This document shows positions 45,881-57,868 of a stretch of DNA of 64,000 bases, piece by piece (the stretch's first letter is position 1; each line of letters starts with the position of its first letter). The DNA comes from Chamaecrista fasciculata (lineage: Eukaryota > Streptophyta > Magnoliopsida > Fabales > Fabaceae), in assembly GCA_003254925.1 (NCBI GenBank), contig QANZ01018783.1, positions 1-64,000 of the forward strand, written 5' to 3'. Made by a program: the position numbers and the translations under genes. Below the pieces are notes generated by a model. The model searched no databases. It was not told the DNA's origin and saw nothing but the letters and a program-made list of their open reading frames with translations.

Positions 45881-46805
45881 GTTATAGGAGTATATAACTG
45901 CTGAGATTGTTGCTCAACAATCTTTTTCTTGATTTTTTTCCTGAAAATAATCATGATAGGCTATTACACAGGTTCTAATATTAAATAATTCCTTCAATCA
46001 TTCTCTCAAATAAAAAGAAAACAAATACACAATGAAATGAACAGATTACTGTAAACGGATATCAAGTATCAACCACCCAATTTTATGCTCAACCTGAAGC
46101 AGTCGGATTAAAAGACATGTAGTGATCAAGGAATATATGTGGATATACATATCTTTATAATAACTTGTTACTGTGAGAGTGTGCTATATATATAAATGTC
46201 GATCAAACATCAGTTTGGGTGTATATGTTATTATATACATAAAACAGAGAAAGGACAAAGATGAATCATATTAGAATATGCCTTATAAATGTCCATGATT
46301 TGGCTTACCGTTTATTGAAGGGTGCAGAGCTTAGAACCAGAAATTTCAGCCAATATTTGTCAATCAAACTCTCGTGTTTAGACAAAACTTTAAATGGTCT
46401 CACAACATGTTATGAGAATGATTTCAACCACCCATATATTAATTTTTATAGATGTAAACAAGCAAACAAAATAACTTATCATCCAAGTCCCACAAAGGAA
46501 TGAGGAGAATCATATAACAACAAACGAAACTCATAAAAAGAAAGATGATGCCAAGAAAAAACTAAACAAAAACATCTAAAACAACTCAAACCAGATATTC
46601 ATATGATAAAGAAAAAGGGATTGCAATTCTACAATTACAGGACTACATCTTAAATTCATGTGTAAAATCCATGAGTTCCATTCATATATATAAATTTCAG
46701 AATTACACAAATGAAGAGAAAGAGGAAAGTGAACTCAACTTCAGTTGTTGCTTTCTTTCCCTCATTCTCAAGTTCTCTCAGTTCCCCCTCTCAAATTTTG
46801 TCTAA
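45881..46805. other. AT-rich intergenic, no gene seen
   Basis: Both strands lack recognisable coding sequence. The frame at 46261-46503 has no domain. Confidence 0.5.
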
Positions 46806-47067
46806 GAAAACACTCGGAGTAATGGATGGATTTGGCTCTCATTGCACACAAAATGATATCGGGAGTTTTGTAAACAGGAACTAAATTGAAATGCCATGAA
46901 AACTCATAGAAAAGTTCAATTAACTAAAGTTGGAAAGGTCAAATGGAGAAAACACTCGGAGTAATGGATGGATTTGGCTCTCATTGCACACAAAATGATA
47001 TCGGGAGTTTTGTAAACAGGGACTAAATTGAAATGCCATGAAAACTCATAGAAAAGTTCAATTAACT
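46806..47067. repeat. 142-bp tandem duplication
   Basis: GAAAACACTCGGAGTAATGG starts at 46806 and again at 46948. The copies are almost identical over about 120 bases and end with TTCAATTAACT. The near identity indicates a recent duplication. Confidence 0.85.
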
Positions 47068-47099
47068 TAGTCTATTAGTTCTTAAACAAGCTTCTAATC

Positions 47100-48180
47100 A
47101 ATCAAATTAATAAAACCACAATCAAATTAGTCACAATTCCTTGAGCTAGTTCAATCAACAAACATACATTCATCAACTAAGATAAATCACACAATTATCA
47201 CAAACCGATAGAGCTAAACAACGTAGAGTATCAAATTAATGACTCAAAGTGTGATACAATCAATCCAAGCACAAGAAATACCAACTAAATCATCTATTAC
47301 ATCAAAATTTCTACAATGTCTACCAACAAAAGTGAAACCCTAAGATGAAAAGATGATAAAGTGTAGAAAAAACTCCCTAAGACGATGAAATTAGTGCTCA
47401 AGCTTCATCCTCCAAGCTCCGAGCAAGGAATCTAGCCGACCATTGAGTGGAGAACAGCTCCTCCAAGTGATTCAGCCATGGATTGTGAAGGAAGATGAAG
47501 ATGGAAGGTAAGAGGAGAAGGGGGGACGAAATTGAGGCTAGGTGAGGTGAGAATGATGTATGAATGAGGGTTTTTGGTGGATATAGGTTAAATGATGAGT
47601 TGGGTCGGTTTATGAACAATATTTCGAATCCTTAGGGTTAAGTTTCGGGTTATATGAGTGGAAAATCGGGTTGGGTTTGCAAAAATACGAAATTGGCATG
47701 AAAAATCGCGACAAGGCCGTTGGAAAGCCGCTACTGTGCATGGCGGCGGACCAACGGCCTAAGGCGCTGTAATTGAGGCCGTTGGAAAGCTGTCAAGGCA
47801 AGAGGAGGCTTTCCAACGGCCTAGTCTAAAATAATGGTGTTTTGCCTTTGTTTTGCTCTCGACTTCATTCCGCTTCTATCCCGGCCTTCTTCCACTTCAA
47901 TCCTTGGGTCTTTGGCTCCTAAAAACTTACAATTGCACTGGGATAAACATGTAAAACCTCAAGATATAATTAAACATTTAAAACATGAGAGAATTACACT
48001 AAAAACCGATAAAATGACCAAAATGCAATTGTGATCTCAATGCAACAATTATAATATCTAGAGGCCTAAAACACCTAATATAGGTTATAAAACATCACAA
48101 AACACATCCAAAGACCTCTAGATAGCATGGTATAAACCGGCTCGATGATATCACTTACTACAAAGCATCCAATTTCCTTA
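47100..48180. repeat. Unclassified repeat-like region with hairpins
   Basis: No domain is encoded; the minus-strand frame at 47398-47619 looks like leader sequence. A group of GGCCGTTGGAAAGC motifs in both orientations lies at 47715-47821. It may be LTR-type sequence, but no termini were found. Confidence 0.3.
47777..47821. repeat. GC-rich hairpin, 14-bp stem
   Basis: GGCCGTTGGAAAGC at 47777-47790 pairs exactly with GCTTTCCAACGGCC at 47808-47821 (17-base loop). A further copy at 47715-47729 can pair with the same right arm over 15 bases, so two alternative stems are possible. Confidence 0.75.
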
Positions 48181-50351
48181 TGAAACTCAAAGGAAAAAGA
48201 AAAATGATGATGCCACTTCTTTATGAAGTTGAGCTGGGAGATTCAATATGGATTTGTTTTAAACCTATAATCTAGAATTGAACAAACAACTTCAATCACA
48301 CAGGACACTCAAATTAAGATCTATATGGATGATAACCCCCAATGGAATACTTTCAAACAACTTCGCTGACTCTGAATTAGCATGTGTCAATTGAAAGAAA
48401 TCAACTAAATAGTTCAAACTGATTTTTGGTCGTTTCTCAAATGATAGCCATTCTAGGCGGTGTTATTTCAAGAGTTTTAATTAAGAATATAATTGACGAC
48501 TTTCATAAATCATAACATGCCTTAAAGACTTAAATTAATAGTGATGAACTTGAATCCCTATCAAGTGATATCAGAATCAGAGGCTCTAAATTGGACTGTT
48601 GTTTACTAATTAAGGAATAATAACTGGGTTCAAAATTTATTTTGCAGCTCTGGAAAATTTCCACTGCTATATTGGGTTCAGGATATTGAAATTAGGGTAA
48701 TAGTTGCAGGTTTAAACATTTTCTATGAAGGAAGCTATTGTCACAAGTTGATGTTTTATATTAATATATATATATACAGAGGAAAGGCATAGGAATGTCA
48801 CAAGAATATAATGACCGAGAAGTTATGCTATTCATGTTAAGCAAAACCAGATTTTCAGCATTCTCCCTTAAAAGTGTTGGAAATCACTCAAAAATTAGAT
48901 TTTCAGCCACCATACCAGCACCTAAAAACATAAAAAACATATCTAAATGCTCAGCCCTCTAAATCAGGGTTTTAGGCATGGAAAACAACACTTAAAGTAC
49001 ATTAAACATGCCCATAACATGCTTAGACGATTAGTCATCCAAATCAGGTTTTGAAAGAAAATTTACAACAGTTTAAAGCATCTAATATTGCTCAAATCCT
49101 AAAGATAAAAATGGAACTTAAAGTGGCTATAACAAGAGCAAAAAGCTTGCAAAATGCAAACTGACCAGCAATCAAAATTGCAGTTTTATAAACAGATATA
49201 TAACAGTTTTGAGTTTCACTTTTAACAAAAAATAATCTGTTTTAATCTTACCGCTATTGATCGTGCCTCATCATTCACATAACTCCCATCTTAAGAGAAC
49301 TTTTGAATCTAGGGTCACAAACTGCTCAGATCTTAAGAGAATTTACACAGGGTTGGAAGTCAACAAGTCAAAATAAATAGGCACCGAGTTTGTGAAGTTA
49401 AACAGTAGTATGAAAGCCTAATCAATCATAATCTGATTCTCATATCAATTTGAATTTAAAAGAAAAAAAAATATTGCAAAAGGTGAATCACTTCTACAAA
49501 GATGATAGCAAATAAGTAAAGTCCATTAAACTCCTTTTCCTTGAAATTCTGATAAGGTATTCTTGACCAAACTAAATAGACACTGGGAGTCTCTAACTGT
49601 TTCGTTCCCACGCTTTAAGGTTAATAAGCATGCTTTAGTATGTAGGCACAAGTATAACCGCATAATTGCATAGCAAACATGACAAGAAAGTCTCAATAGA
49701 ATGAGTTATTATAACATAGAACAAGTGTTTATTGTGGATGTGAAGAAATTGGAGGAGAAACGATCGAAGACTAAATATAACAAAATAATTCACAGGAGGT
49801 TGATAGTCTTATTGATGAGTAGCACAAGACTGAGGAAAGCAAAGTTCATACATAAATATTCTATAATGTTGTTGGCTTGGCCAGAGGAATGTTCCACTAC
49901 AGAACCTTTCCTTTCAGTATTAAAAACATGAGACAAATCGAATGGAAGAATAAACAATGAAATTAGAAATTGAGCGACCACCATCCGATGCTATAAATCT
50001 TCTTCGTTCCTCCGTCGAGTTTGTTAGAGCCACTATCGAGCTTTCTCAATTGTTAGCATTGAAATAGGCAGCAACATCGTCCTCCATTGTGGTTTTTACA
50101 CACAGAGCAGCATTGATTGTCGTCCTCTGCCATGATTTTTGCACACAACTCTGTCATTCGTTCGTCGTCCTCCGTCGCTCATCACACAACATCATTTAAG
50201 GTTTGGGAATGAAACGTGAGGGAATGCAACTCAATGAGGGAATGAAACTAGGTGAGGGAATGAAAAGTCCTAAAGAGCTTGGTGGGATATAATGGCGCCC
50301 TTTATTTTGCTCAACGAAGGTTCTACACTTCCTCTGCTAACGCTTCATATG
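48181..50351. other. Intergenic, no supported gene
   Basis: AT-rich and without recognisable coding sequence on either strand. 49980-50230 has TCGTCCTCCGTCG repeats, and 50210-50270 has a GAGGGAATGAAAC repeat (about three units). Confidence 0.5.
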
Positions 50352-50466
50352 ATCATCCGTAGGTACCTTAATCCCCGTCCCCATACCCATCAGAAATTAT
50401 TATCCCCATACCCGTACCGATACCCGTGCGGGTATGAATATCAATCCCCATACCCATATCCATAAC

Positions 50467-50636
50467 TAGCACTGTTAAACGGGCCGGCCCGGCCCGGCCC
50501 GTTACGGGCCACGGGCTAAACGGGCCGGGCCGTTTAGGCCCGTTTTTAAACGGGCCAAATTTTTTAAACCCAAGCCCGCCCATTTAGCGGGCGGGCCGGG
50601 CCGGCCCGCGGGCCTAAGCCCGTTTTGACAGTGCTA
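50467..50636. mobile_element. GC-rich hAT-type MITE nested in the hAT end, 170 bp
   Basis: The ends TAGCACTGTTAAACGGGC and GCCCGTTTTGACAGTGCTA are inverted repeats. Flanks TCCATAAC and TCCATACC match 7 of 8. The interior is almost all G and C, with overlapping GGGCCGGCCCGG units, in a very AT-rich neighbourhood. Confidence 0.8.
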
Positions 50637-50753
50637 TCCATACCCGAAAAAACTCAAAAAAAAACTATTTTTTGAACATTATTTTATATAATTGGAGGAA
50701 ATGGCCAGCCACTTCCACTATTTTTTTAGCATTCAAATAAAAAGTAAAAATAT

Positions 50754-50876
50754 ATAATGAAAAAAGTAAAAATACTTATAATCAATATGAAAAACCTGGA
50801 GATGAATCTTTCAACACTGGACAATTATATATATAATGAAAAAAGTAAAAATACTTATAATCAATATGAAAAACCT
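50754..50876. repeat. Direct repeat, period about 78 bp
   Basis: ATAATGAAAAAAGTAAAAAT and the following CTTATAATCAATATGAAAAA occur twice, starting near 50754 and 50832. Confidence 0.75.
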
Positions 50877-51467
50877 TTCCAACTTGACGAAAATTTGAGT
50901 TCCACATTTTTTTATCCAGTCATTAGTAGCTATTGCAGCCAATCCAAAACATAAAACTCAAGCTTAAATTCAGTCATTTCACAAAATCACAAGGGAAACA
51001 TAATTCTTAATCCAGGAAATTAATGGCAAAGCAGTCACATTACTAATATTAATCAAGAAAACCTAACTAAAAACTACATAAGGCAACAAAAAACATCATC
51101 CAATGTCAATCTTTCTAGGGAATTTGGTGCCAGCAAGGTCATCCTTGAATGCCAAAAGCAAGAAGGGAGGAAGATCATCAAAAATCAAAAGATCATTCCT
51201 CTCATTAGGGGCTCTTTTTGCCAAGGTCTAAGAAGTTGATGTTGATGTTAAGGTGTCAATCTCTAATTCCTGTTCAAAAATAAAAATATAATAAGATGAG
51301 TTAGTATATTATATTTAAGATAATGATATAAATATTGTTAATAATTAAAATCAACAATTACCTCAACATCAAAATCAGATTCATAAGTTTTAAAACATTT
51401 ACTCTTCATTGCATCTTCAAGTGCACTCCCACAAAGATCTAGACATGAAAAGACAAAATGAAGCAAA

Positions 51468-53236
51468 TTAAATCAAAATGAAGATAAATGACATTAAAAT
51501 AAATAGATGATAAGTAAAATTAAATTGATTACCCATTTGCTCTTTAGAAATCCAGTTTTGGGAACACATAAGTGCTTCCAAAGTATCCTCGTTCAGTTTA
51601 GAACGATGAGGACTAACTAACCTACCACCGGTACTAAAAGCAGATTTTGAAGCAACAGTAGAGATAGGGATGGCAAGAATATCTCTGACAATTTTTTGCA
51701 GTGTTGGGTACTTGATGCCACCACCATGTTCCCACCATTTCAAAATATCAATAGGAGGTTATCGTGGTATAACTTTCTCCTCCAAATAAAGCTCTAACTC
51801 ATTTTTTGTCATTGAATCCTCAGTTTCAACAACAAATGAGTCATAAAGCTTTAAAATATCAGAACCACCTGGTCTTGGAGAAGGGCCATCTGTATTTGAT
51901 CCTACATCTTTCATAATCTCATTAGGTGCTTCTCTAGGCCCACTTTTAGATTCATATTCACAATACAAAGAGTAACAAATTTGTCTAATTTTCTCTATTT
52001 CACGTGAAGCTCCACTTCCATAAAATGATGGAAAGAAAAAATCAAACACCTTGAATTTGAGCCTTGGATCAAGAACACTAGCCACTCCCAATATTCCATG
52101 CACATCACACCAATACTTTTCAAACTTTTCCATCATTTTTGTTGCCATGTTCTTGATGATTTCCTTTGATGAACAAAGCCAATTCTGTATAGAAAGTCTA
52201 ATCTCACAAATCAAAGGAAAGAAAAGATTTGTTGTTGGATATTGTGTCCCAGAAAATGCCTCTGTAATACGATTAAAGATTTCCAATCTCTCACAAATCT
52301 CCCTTGTTAGCTCCCAATCATTACCTGTAGGCACAGAAGTATACAAAGGTTCTCTTGCTCTCAAACGAGTAAAAACATCTTTGTAAACCAATGCAACATT
52401 GAGCATATGATAAATAGAATTCCATCTAGTCTTAACATCAAGAACTAACTTTTTAGTACACGAAATTTTCAATTGACGTGCAGCTTCCTTGAAAGTTTGT
52501 TCTTTTAGGTGTTGCAGACCAGAAAACCACACTACTTCTTACTTTAGTAAAGCCATCACCAATCACAGCCAAACCATCTTGGACAATCAAATTAAGAATG
52601 TGTGCACAACATCTCATGAAATAATTGTCCATCTAAAAGAAGTGAGGAAGTATCAAGCTTCATTACCAATGAATTGACAAGAGAATCATTTGTGGTACAA
52701 TTATCCAAAGTAAACTGTAGACAACTTCCTATCTATATTCCAATCTAACATGCACTCCACCAAAGTAGATGAAATATTTTCAGCAGTATGTGGACATGGA
52801 AGATAGGCAAACCTAATGTTGTAAACAATAATAATGATGAGAATATATCAAAATAACATGATCAACTCATAAGCATATTGTAAAATAGTTTAAGTCTAGA
52901 ATCATACCTCAAAAGTCGACTTTGCAAAGCCCAATTCTCATCAATGAAGTGAGATGTGATAGCCATGAAACCTTTCTTTTGATTACTAGCTATCCATAAG
53001 TCAGTGGTTATTGCAATTCTACTTCTAATCTTATCTAATAGCCCCATAGTCTTTTTCTTTTCAGCTTCATATATTTTCATGATATCCCTCTTCACAGTAT
53101 GTCTAGAAGGCACTTTAAACAAAGGTTGAAGACCTTCAGAGTATCTTTTAAACCAGAAGTGTTCCACTAATGACAATGGATGCTCATGAACAATAACCAA
53201 ACAAGAAAGGTCCATTCTTGACCTATCATAATCAAA
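51468..53236 (-). pseudogene. hAT transposase, catalytic and dimerisation part
   Basis: Minus-strand exon 53236-52908 starts DYDRSRMDLSCLVIVHEHPL and contains SRIAITTDLWIASNQKKGFM, the hAT RNase H-like core with its first Asp. A 95-bp GT/AG intron (52907-52813) follows. The next part has LVECMLDWNIDRKLST and a cysteine/histidine segment, with frame changes near 52720 and 52615. Frame 52532-51759 is intact for 257 residues (VKTRWNSIYHMLNVALVYKD; GVASVLDPRLKF). A stop (CGA TAA) interrupts just before the hAT dimerisation domain (Dimer_Tnp_hAT) at 51743-51520, with SKSAFSTGGRLVSPHRSKL. The N-terminus is at 60552-60151, beyond the CACTA insertion. Confidence 0.9.
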
Positions 53237-53249
53237 CACTACAAGAAAA

Positions 53250-53700
53250 ACGTTTTTAAGACACGGAATTTTCCGTGTCTAATAATAGCTATTCCGTGTC
53301 TAAAATAGGTTAGACACGGAATTAGACACGGACGCCATCACGTGTCTAAAACGACTGTGGCTAACTGTTAGACACGGACTTTATAATTCCGTGTCTAATT
53401 AGACACGGACAAAATCCGTGGCTAAGTTTTTGTTCCTGTGTCTAATTGTTGCAAAGATTTAGACACGGAAACATTGTCCGTGGCTAATTAGACACAGAAC
53501 GATTCCGTGGCAAAAAAAAGTTTCCGTGTCTATTTATAACCGTTGGAAGATAATTTTGACAGAGTTTTTTTGCCACGGAATATTCCGTGTCTAATTAGAC
53601 ACGGACATTCCGTGTCCAAATCTGCGGCTAACACTAAAATAGAATCATTTATTGGCATACTTTAGACACAGAATATCCGTGTCTAATTCGTGTCTATCTG
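53250..53700. repeat. CACTA subterminal repeats, left end
   Basis: More than a dozen copies of TTAGACACGGA or its complement, in both orientations. In En/Spm such units bind the TnpA-type protein. A second set is at 54290-54740 in the duplicated copy. Confidence 0.85.
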
Positions 53701-53942
53701 ACAAATTCAATTTTATTATTTTTGTTTGCATTATGATGGAACCTGATGACATTAAGCCTTGATAATTCAAAGTAAAAGATTATTTGACAAACAAAATCCA
53801 AAATAAACATTCATTAAACCTTAATGCTGATTCAAAGATTCATACAATACTTCTAAAACAACCGATTACATGTTCATAAACCATAGAGTCAAAATATCCA
53901 TAAAGATCCATATAATCAATCAAAAATAAAACACAACTTATG

Positions 53943-54171
53943 TTAGTGATCATCACAACTATCAGAATCATCTTGTCTTGTGCTACCTCTATCAGATGCT
54001 CTTGAGTCCCTTAGTAATTGGTTAATCAAATTTTCGTGGTTGTCTAGTCTTTCCTTCAAAGCACGATTGGTTTCTTCAGAGGCTTTAAATGCAGCTTCTG
54101 CCTTTGCCCTTGCTTCTTCGGCAGCTTTTGTTGTGGCCTCAGCTGTTTGCAAAGCCTTCTCAGTAGCTTCA
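53943..54171 (-). pseudogene. Duplicate of the CACTA transposase C-terminus, cut at an N
   Basis: It is identical by eye to 54985-55213 and stops at the ambiguous base 54172. Upstream CACTA end sequence (53237-53942) is likewise repeated at 54280-54984. Probably an assembly duplication or a second allele. Confidence 0.75.
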
Positions 54172-54279
54172 NTTTTTTAAGTAAAAAAGATATATAAAGA
54201 ACTAGGGAGCTAGGTGGGTTGGAAAGAGTAAGAGATTCTCAGCTTTCAACAAAGACAAACCCTAGGCCACACCTTTATT

Positions 54280-54984
54280 CACTACAAGAAAAACGTTTTT
54301 TAGACACGGATTTTCCGTGTCTAATAATAGCTATTCCGTGTCTAAAATAGGTTAGACACGGAATTAGACACGGACGCCATCACGTGTCTAAAACGACTGT
54401 GGCTAACTGTTAGACACAGACTTTATAATGCCGTGTCTAATTAGACACGGAAAAGATCCGTGGCTAAGTTTTTGTTCCCGTGTCTAATTGTTGCCGAGAT
54501 TTAGACACGGAAACAAGGTCCGTGGCTAATTAGACACAGAATGATTCCGTGGCAAAAAAAAGTTTCCGTGTCTATTTATAACCGTTGGAAGATAATTTTG
54601 ACAGAGTTTTTTGCCACAGAATATTTCGTGTCTAATTAGACACGGACATTCCGTGTCCAAATCTGCGGCTAACACTAAAATAGAATCATTTATTGGCATA
54701 CTTTAGACACAGAATATCCGTGTCTAATTCGTGTCTATCTGACAAATTCAATTTTATTATTTTTGTTTGCATTATGATGGAACCCGATGACATTAAGCCT
54801 TGATAATTCAAAGTAAAAGATTATTTGACAAACAAAATCCAAAAATAAACATTCATTAAACCTTAATGCTGATTCAAAGATTCATACAATACTTCTAAAA
54901 TAATCGATTACAAGTTCATAAACCATAGAGTCAAAATATCCATAAAGATCCATATAATCAATCAAAAATAAAACACAACTTATG
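54280..54984. repeat. Second copy of the CACTA left end
   Basis: It starts CACTACAAGAAAAACG, preceded by 107 bases (54173-54279) not found at the hAT insertion site. It is nearly identical to 53237-53942. Confidence 0.8.
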
Positions 54985-55452
54985 TTAGTGATCATCACAA
55001 CTATCAGAATCATCTTGTCTTGTGCTACCTCTATCAGATGCTCTTGAGTCCCTTAGTAATTGGTTAATCAAATTTTCGTGGTTGTCTAGTCTTTCCTTCA
55101 AAGCACGATTGGTTTCTTCAGAGGCTTTAAATGCAGCTTCTGCCTTTGCCCTTGCTTCTTCGGCAGCTTTTGTTGTGGCCTCAGCTGTTTGCAAAGCCTT
55201 CTCAGTAGCTTCAGCAATACGTCTATCTATCTCTTCTCTGAAGAGAGGATCCATCCATGGATCAGAAGGTGGTGTAGGTGGTGTAAATGTCTTGCTAGAA
55301 CTACCATCAATCTCTCTTGCTACATTTCCAAGACCAAAAATACGGCCCTTCTTATTTTTACCCCCTACAACCTCGAGCCACAATGCATTTTGCTCTTCTA
55401 GAGACATCTCATAATCTTCATCTAATCTTTCTTCAGCTAATCTAGCTGCCAT
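54985..55452 (-). CDS. CACTA transposase-family C-terminal exon
   Basis: A minus-strand exon of about 155 residues. It has SLEEQNALWLEVVGGKNKKG followed by RIFGLGNVA, the conserved tail of plant En/Spm-type transposase proteins (Transposase_24-like). Next come DPWMDPLFREEIDRRIAEA and an Ala/Glu-rich coiled coil (KAAEEARAKAEAAFKASEE) ending with an acidic DDSDSCDDH. It is the last exon of the second CACTA gene (TnpA-like). Upstream exons are at 55920-56480, in the same orientation. The exon is open, but the whole gene is disturbed by an N-flanked duplication upstream. Confidence 0.7.
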   Translation of the reverse strand: MAARLAEERLDEDYEMSLEEQNALWLEVVGGKNKKGRIFGLGNVAREIDGSSSKTFTPPTPPSDPWMDPLFREEIDRRIAEATEKALQTAEATTKAAEEARAKAEAAFKASEETNRALKERLDNHENLINQLLRDSRASDRGSTRQDDSDSCDDH

Positions 55453-55859
55453 TTTGCTGTTAAAACTTTCCTACAATAAGGTTTAGTATAAAAATCAATA
55501 TTTAGACAACCAATTATCACAAATGATCAACTCATTCTAATTGAACTTTTGTTGAGAGGCTGTGCAATTACTAAGTACACATTTATTATGTAGGGAGAAA
55601 ATACCACACAAACCCACATCATATGTATAGCCTATATCATTCTTACTTAAATGATCAGTTTATACATATATATTAAATAAACTTTCATGTTGGGTCAAAC
55701 AAAATTAAAACTTAATACTTACAAATGCATTAGTTGCCCTCAGATCAACAAATTCATCTACTGTTTTCTTCTTATGTGTGTGCACAAACAATTCAAAGTC
55801 AGTGACTTTCTCCACGCCACGTTGCCGTATCTACCAATTTTGATTTAGAACATATTAAA

Positions 55860-56460
55860 TAGTTAAATAAATGATATGAAAAATTATAATGAATGAAAAA
55901 ACTTAATATAAATTTTTACCAATCGCTTCTTATGCTCAGAGGACGTAATTGAGCCACCAGTATGTGACATCCCTCCTTTAGAAGAAGCTCTGTTTGTTTT
56001 GGCCACCTCTTGTCTTTTTTTAAAATCATCTTTGTTCCAAATTTCGATTAATTCTTCCATTATATGTTCCGGAATCCAAAGAGGCCTTTTTCCATCCACA
56101 GCGAGTTGTGCACGAACTTTAGATAAAAGCCCTCTAACTCTATCACCACATCTGATTTCCCAATTTCTTTCAATCTGTTTATCATGTTTAGCTTCCCATT
56201 TAAATGATTTCTACAACCATAAAAAAGATGAAAGACATTAGATAGGTAATATAATTTGATAAGAAAAGTGATTAAAAAGTATAGGAATGTTTAACGAACC
56301 TTCCACTCTTGAAACCACATTTTTCTAACTGACATCGGAACTGTCTTCCAATTATACATTGGATATTCAAATTTGGAATGAATAACTCTGGTAATTTCTC
56401 TTACTGCTTCATTCGCTAGATCAAACCTACATTCTCAAATTGAACATTATTAACTTTTCA
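55860..56460 (-). CDS. CACTA transposase-family middle exons
   Basis: Minus-strand exons: 56430-56303 gives FDLANEAVREITRVIHSKFE, then YPMYNWKTVPMSVRKMWFQE. 56215-55920 gives KSFKWEAKHDKQIERNWEIR, KRPLWIPEHIMEELIEIWNK and KTNRASSKGGMSHTGGSITS. The MWF-EF, W-N and NR-S-GG-HTGGS elements are the signature of the En/Spm-type transposase domain (PF03004). Exon edges are approximate. The product would be the DNA-binding or accessory protein of the element. Confidence 0.7.
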
Positions 56461-56536
56461 TATCCAATAATTGGAAAGTAATCAAAATTCAAAATATGAT
56501 AAATAGTACTAGCAATTACACTTGCAACTAATATAC

Positions 56537-56959
56537 TTACGTGTCACACTCTGGCATTATCGTCTTCCTGATATCATTATGATGATCTACACTACCCCTA
56601 TCTAGATCTGGGGTAGCACTTGTGGGGAGCGAAAAGTTTGAATTATCATTTTTACTTGAGAATGGTGGAGCATGTTGAGGTGGAGCCATCATATTCTCCA
56701 TCTCATGCATCAATTGATGATTATCATTATGTGTAGAGGAGGAGTTTGATGATCGACCTCTCGATCGACCCCCACCACGCGATGTCNTCTCATTTTCACT
56801 TGAGAATGGTGGAGCATGTTGAGGTGGAGTCATCATATTCTCCATCTCATGCATCAATTGATGATTATCATTATGTGTAGAGGAGGAGTTTGATGATCGA
56901 CCTCTCGATCGACCCCCACCACGCGATGTCCGCCATCGAATCGATCTTCCACTTGACAT
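56537..56959 (-). CDS. CACTA second-gene first exon, with N-flanked duplication
   Basis: It starts MSSGRSIRWRTSRGGGRSRG with a Ser/Arg/Gly-rich segment and HQLMHEMENMM. The stretch 56655-56786 is repeated at 56799-56930 around the ambiguous base 56787, so the protein appears to contain this segment twice. Without the duplication it would be a normal low-complexity N-terminus for this protein class. Confidence 0.6.
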   Translation of the reverse strand: MSSGRSIRWRTSRGGGRSRGRSSNSSSTHNDNHQLMHEMENMMTPPQHAPPFSSENEXTSRGGGRSRGRSSNSSSTHNDNHQLMHEMENMMAPPQHAPPFSSKNDNSNFSLPTSATPDLDRGSVDHHNDIRKTIMPECDT

Positions 56960-57313
56960 CTAAATTTTCATTAAAAAAAATACAAAACATAACAAGTACA
57001 TATAAATGGTGAATCAAATGAAATTATAAAAACTTAAATTAGTTGAACAAACATACATCACAAATATGAACAAACATACATCACAAATACATAAATACTT
57101 AGTAAATATCAAACACCTTAAATTTAGTTGAGTCATCATAATCTATATAATTAAGTACATATAAATGGTGAATCAAATGAAATTTTAACTACTTGAGTCA
57201 TCATCCNAAAACATAACAATTACATATAAATGGTGAATCAAATGAAATTATAAAAACTTAAATTAGTTGAACAAACATACATCACAAATATGAATGGGTC
57301 ATCAAATGAAATT

Positions 57314-57868
57314 TTAACTACTTGAGTCATCATCCTCTAAATAATTGGATGGGTCATCGTCATCACTAGAATCATTGTCATCACTAAAATCATCTAGTTC
57401 CTCATCAGATTCTGTGATCAACTTATTTTCAGCATTCGCATTCAATTCATTAATGACATCATTTCTATCAACTTCTTCATCTACACCTCCAATATCTCTT
57501 AAGGTTGGTAACTCATCATTGGCAGTGTTTGTAGGCATGATATCTTCATTTCCATCTCCTTGATATGCCTCCTTCTGAACTTTAACACTATTATCATCAA
57601 TTATACTCCTTGCTTTTGTTTTGATGACAGTTACCCAATGATTGTTATCAATTGTGGGATAAGGTGTATAATACACCTGAACTGCTTGTTGTGCAAATAT
57701 ATAAGGCTCATACTTGTCAAACCTCCTTACATCACAAAGCTCAACAATCCCATGTTGTTTATGAATTCTCATGCCACGATTTTTGACTGGGTCAAACCAT
57801 TCACAGCTGAACAACACTAACTGTTTAATTGGCAATCCTATACATAAATGCAAATGCATGTCCAGCAC
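57314..57868 (-). pseudogene. CACTA Tnp2 C-terminal fragment (DUF4216)
   Basis: It encodes VLFSCEWFDPVKNRGMRIHK, then DVRRFDKYEPYIFAQQAVQV and an acidic tail (ESDEELDDFSDDNDSSDDDD). The first part is the DUF4216 region found at the end of Tnp2-type CACTA transposases. The Tnp2 core (PF02992) and DUF4218, expected at higher coordinates, are not found in 57870-60150. Confidence 0.75.

Noticed and set aside
52051-52386. 111-residue plus-strand frame
   Set aside because: Antisense shadow of the hAT transposase.
55022-55414. 130-residue plus-strand frame
   Set aside because: Antisense shadow of the CACTA C-terminal exon with its Ala/Glu-rich repeats.
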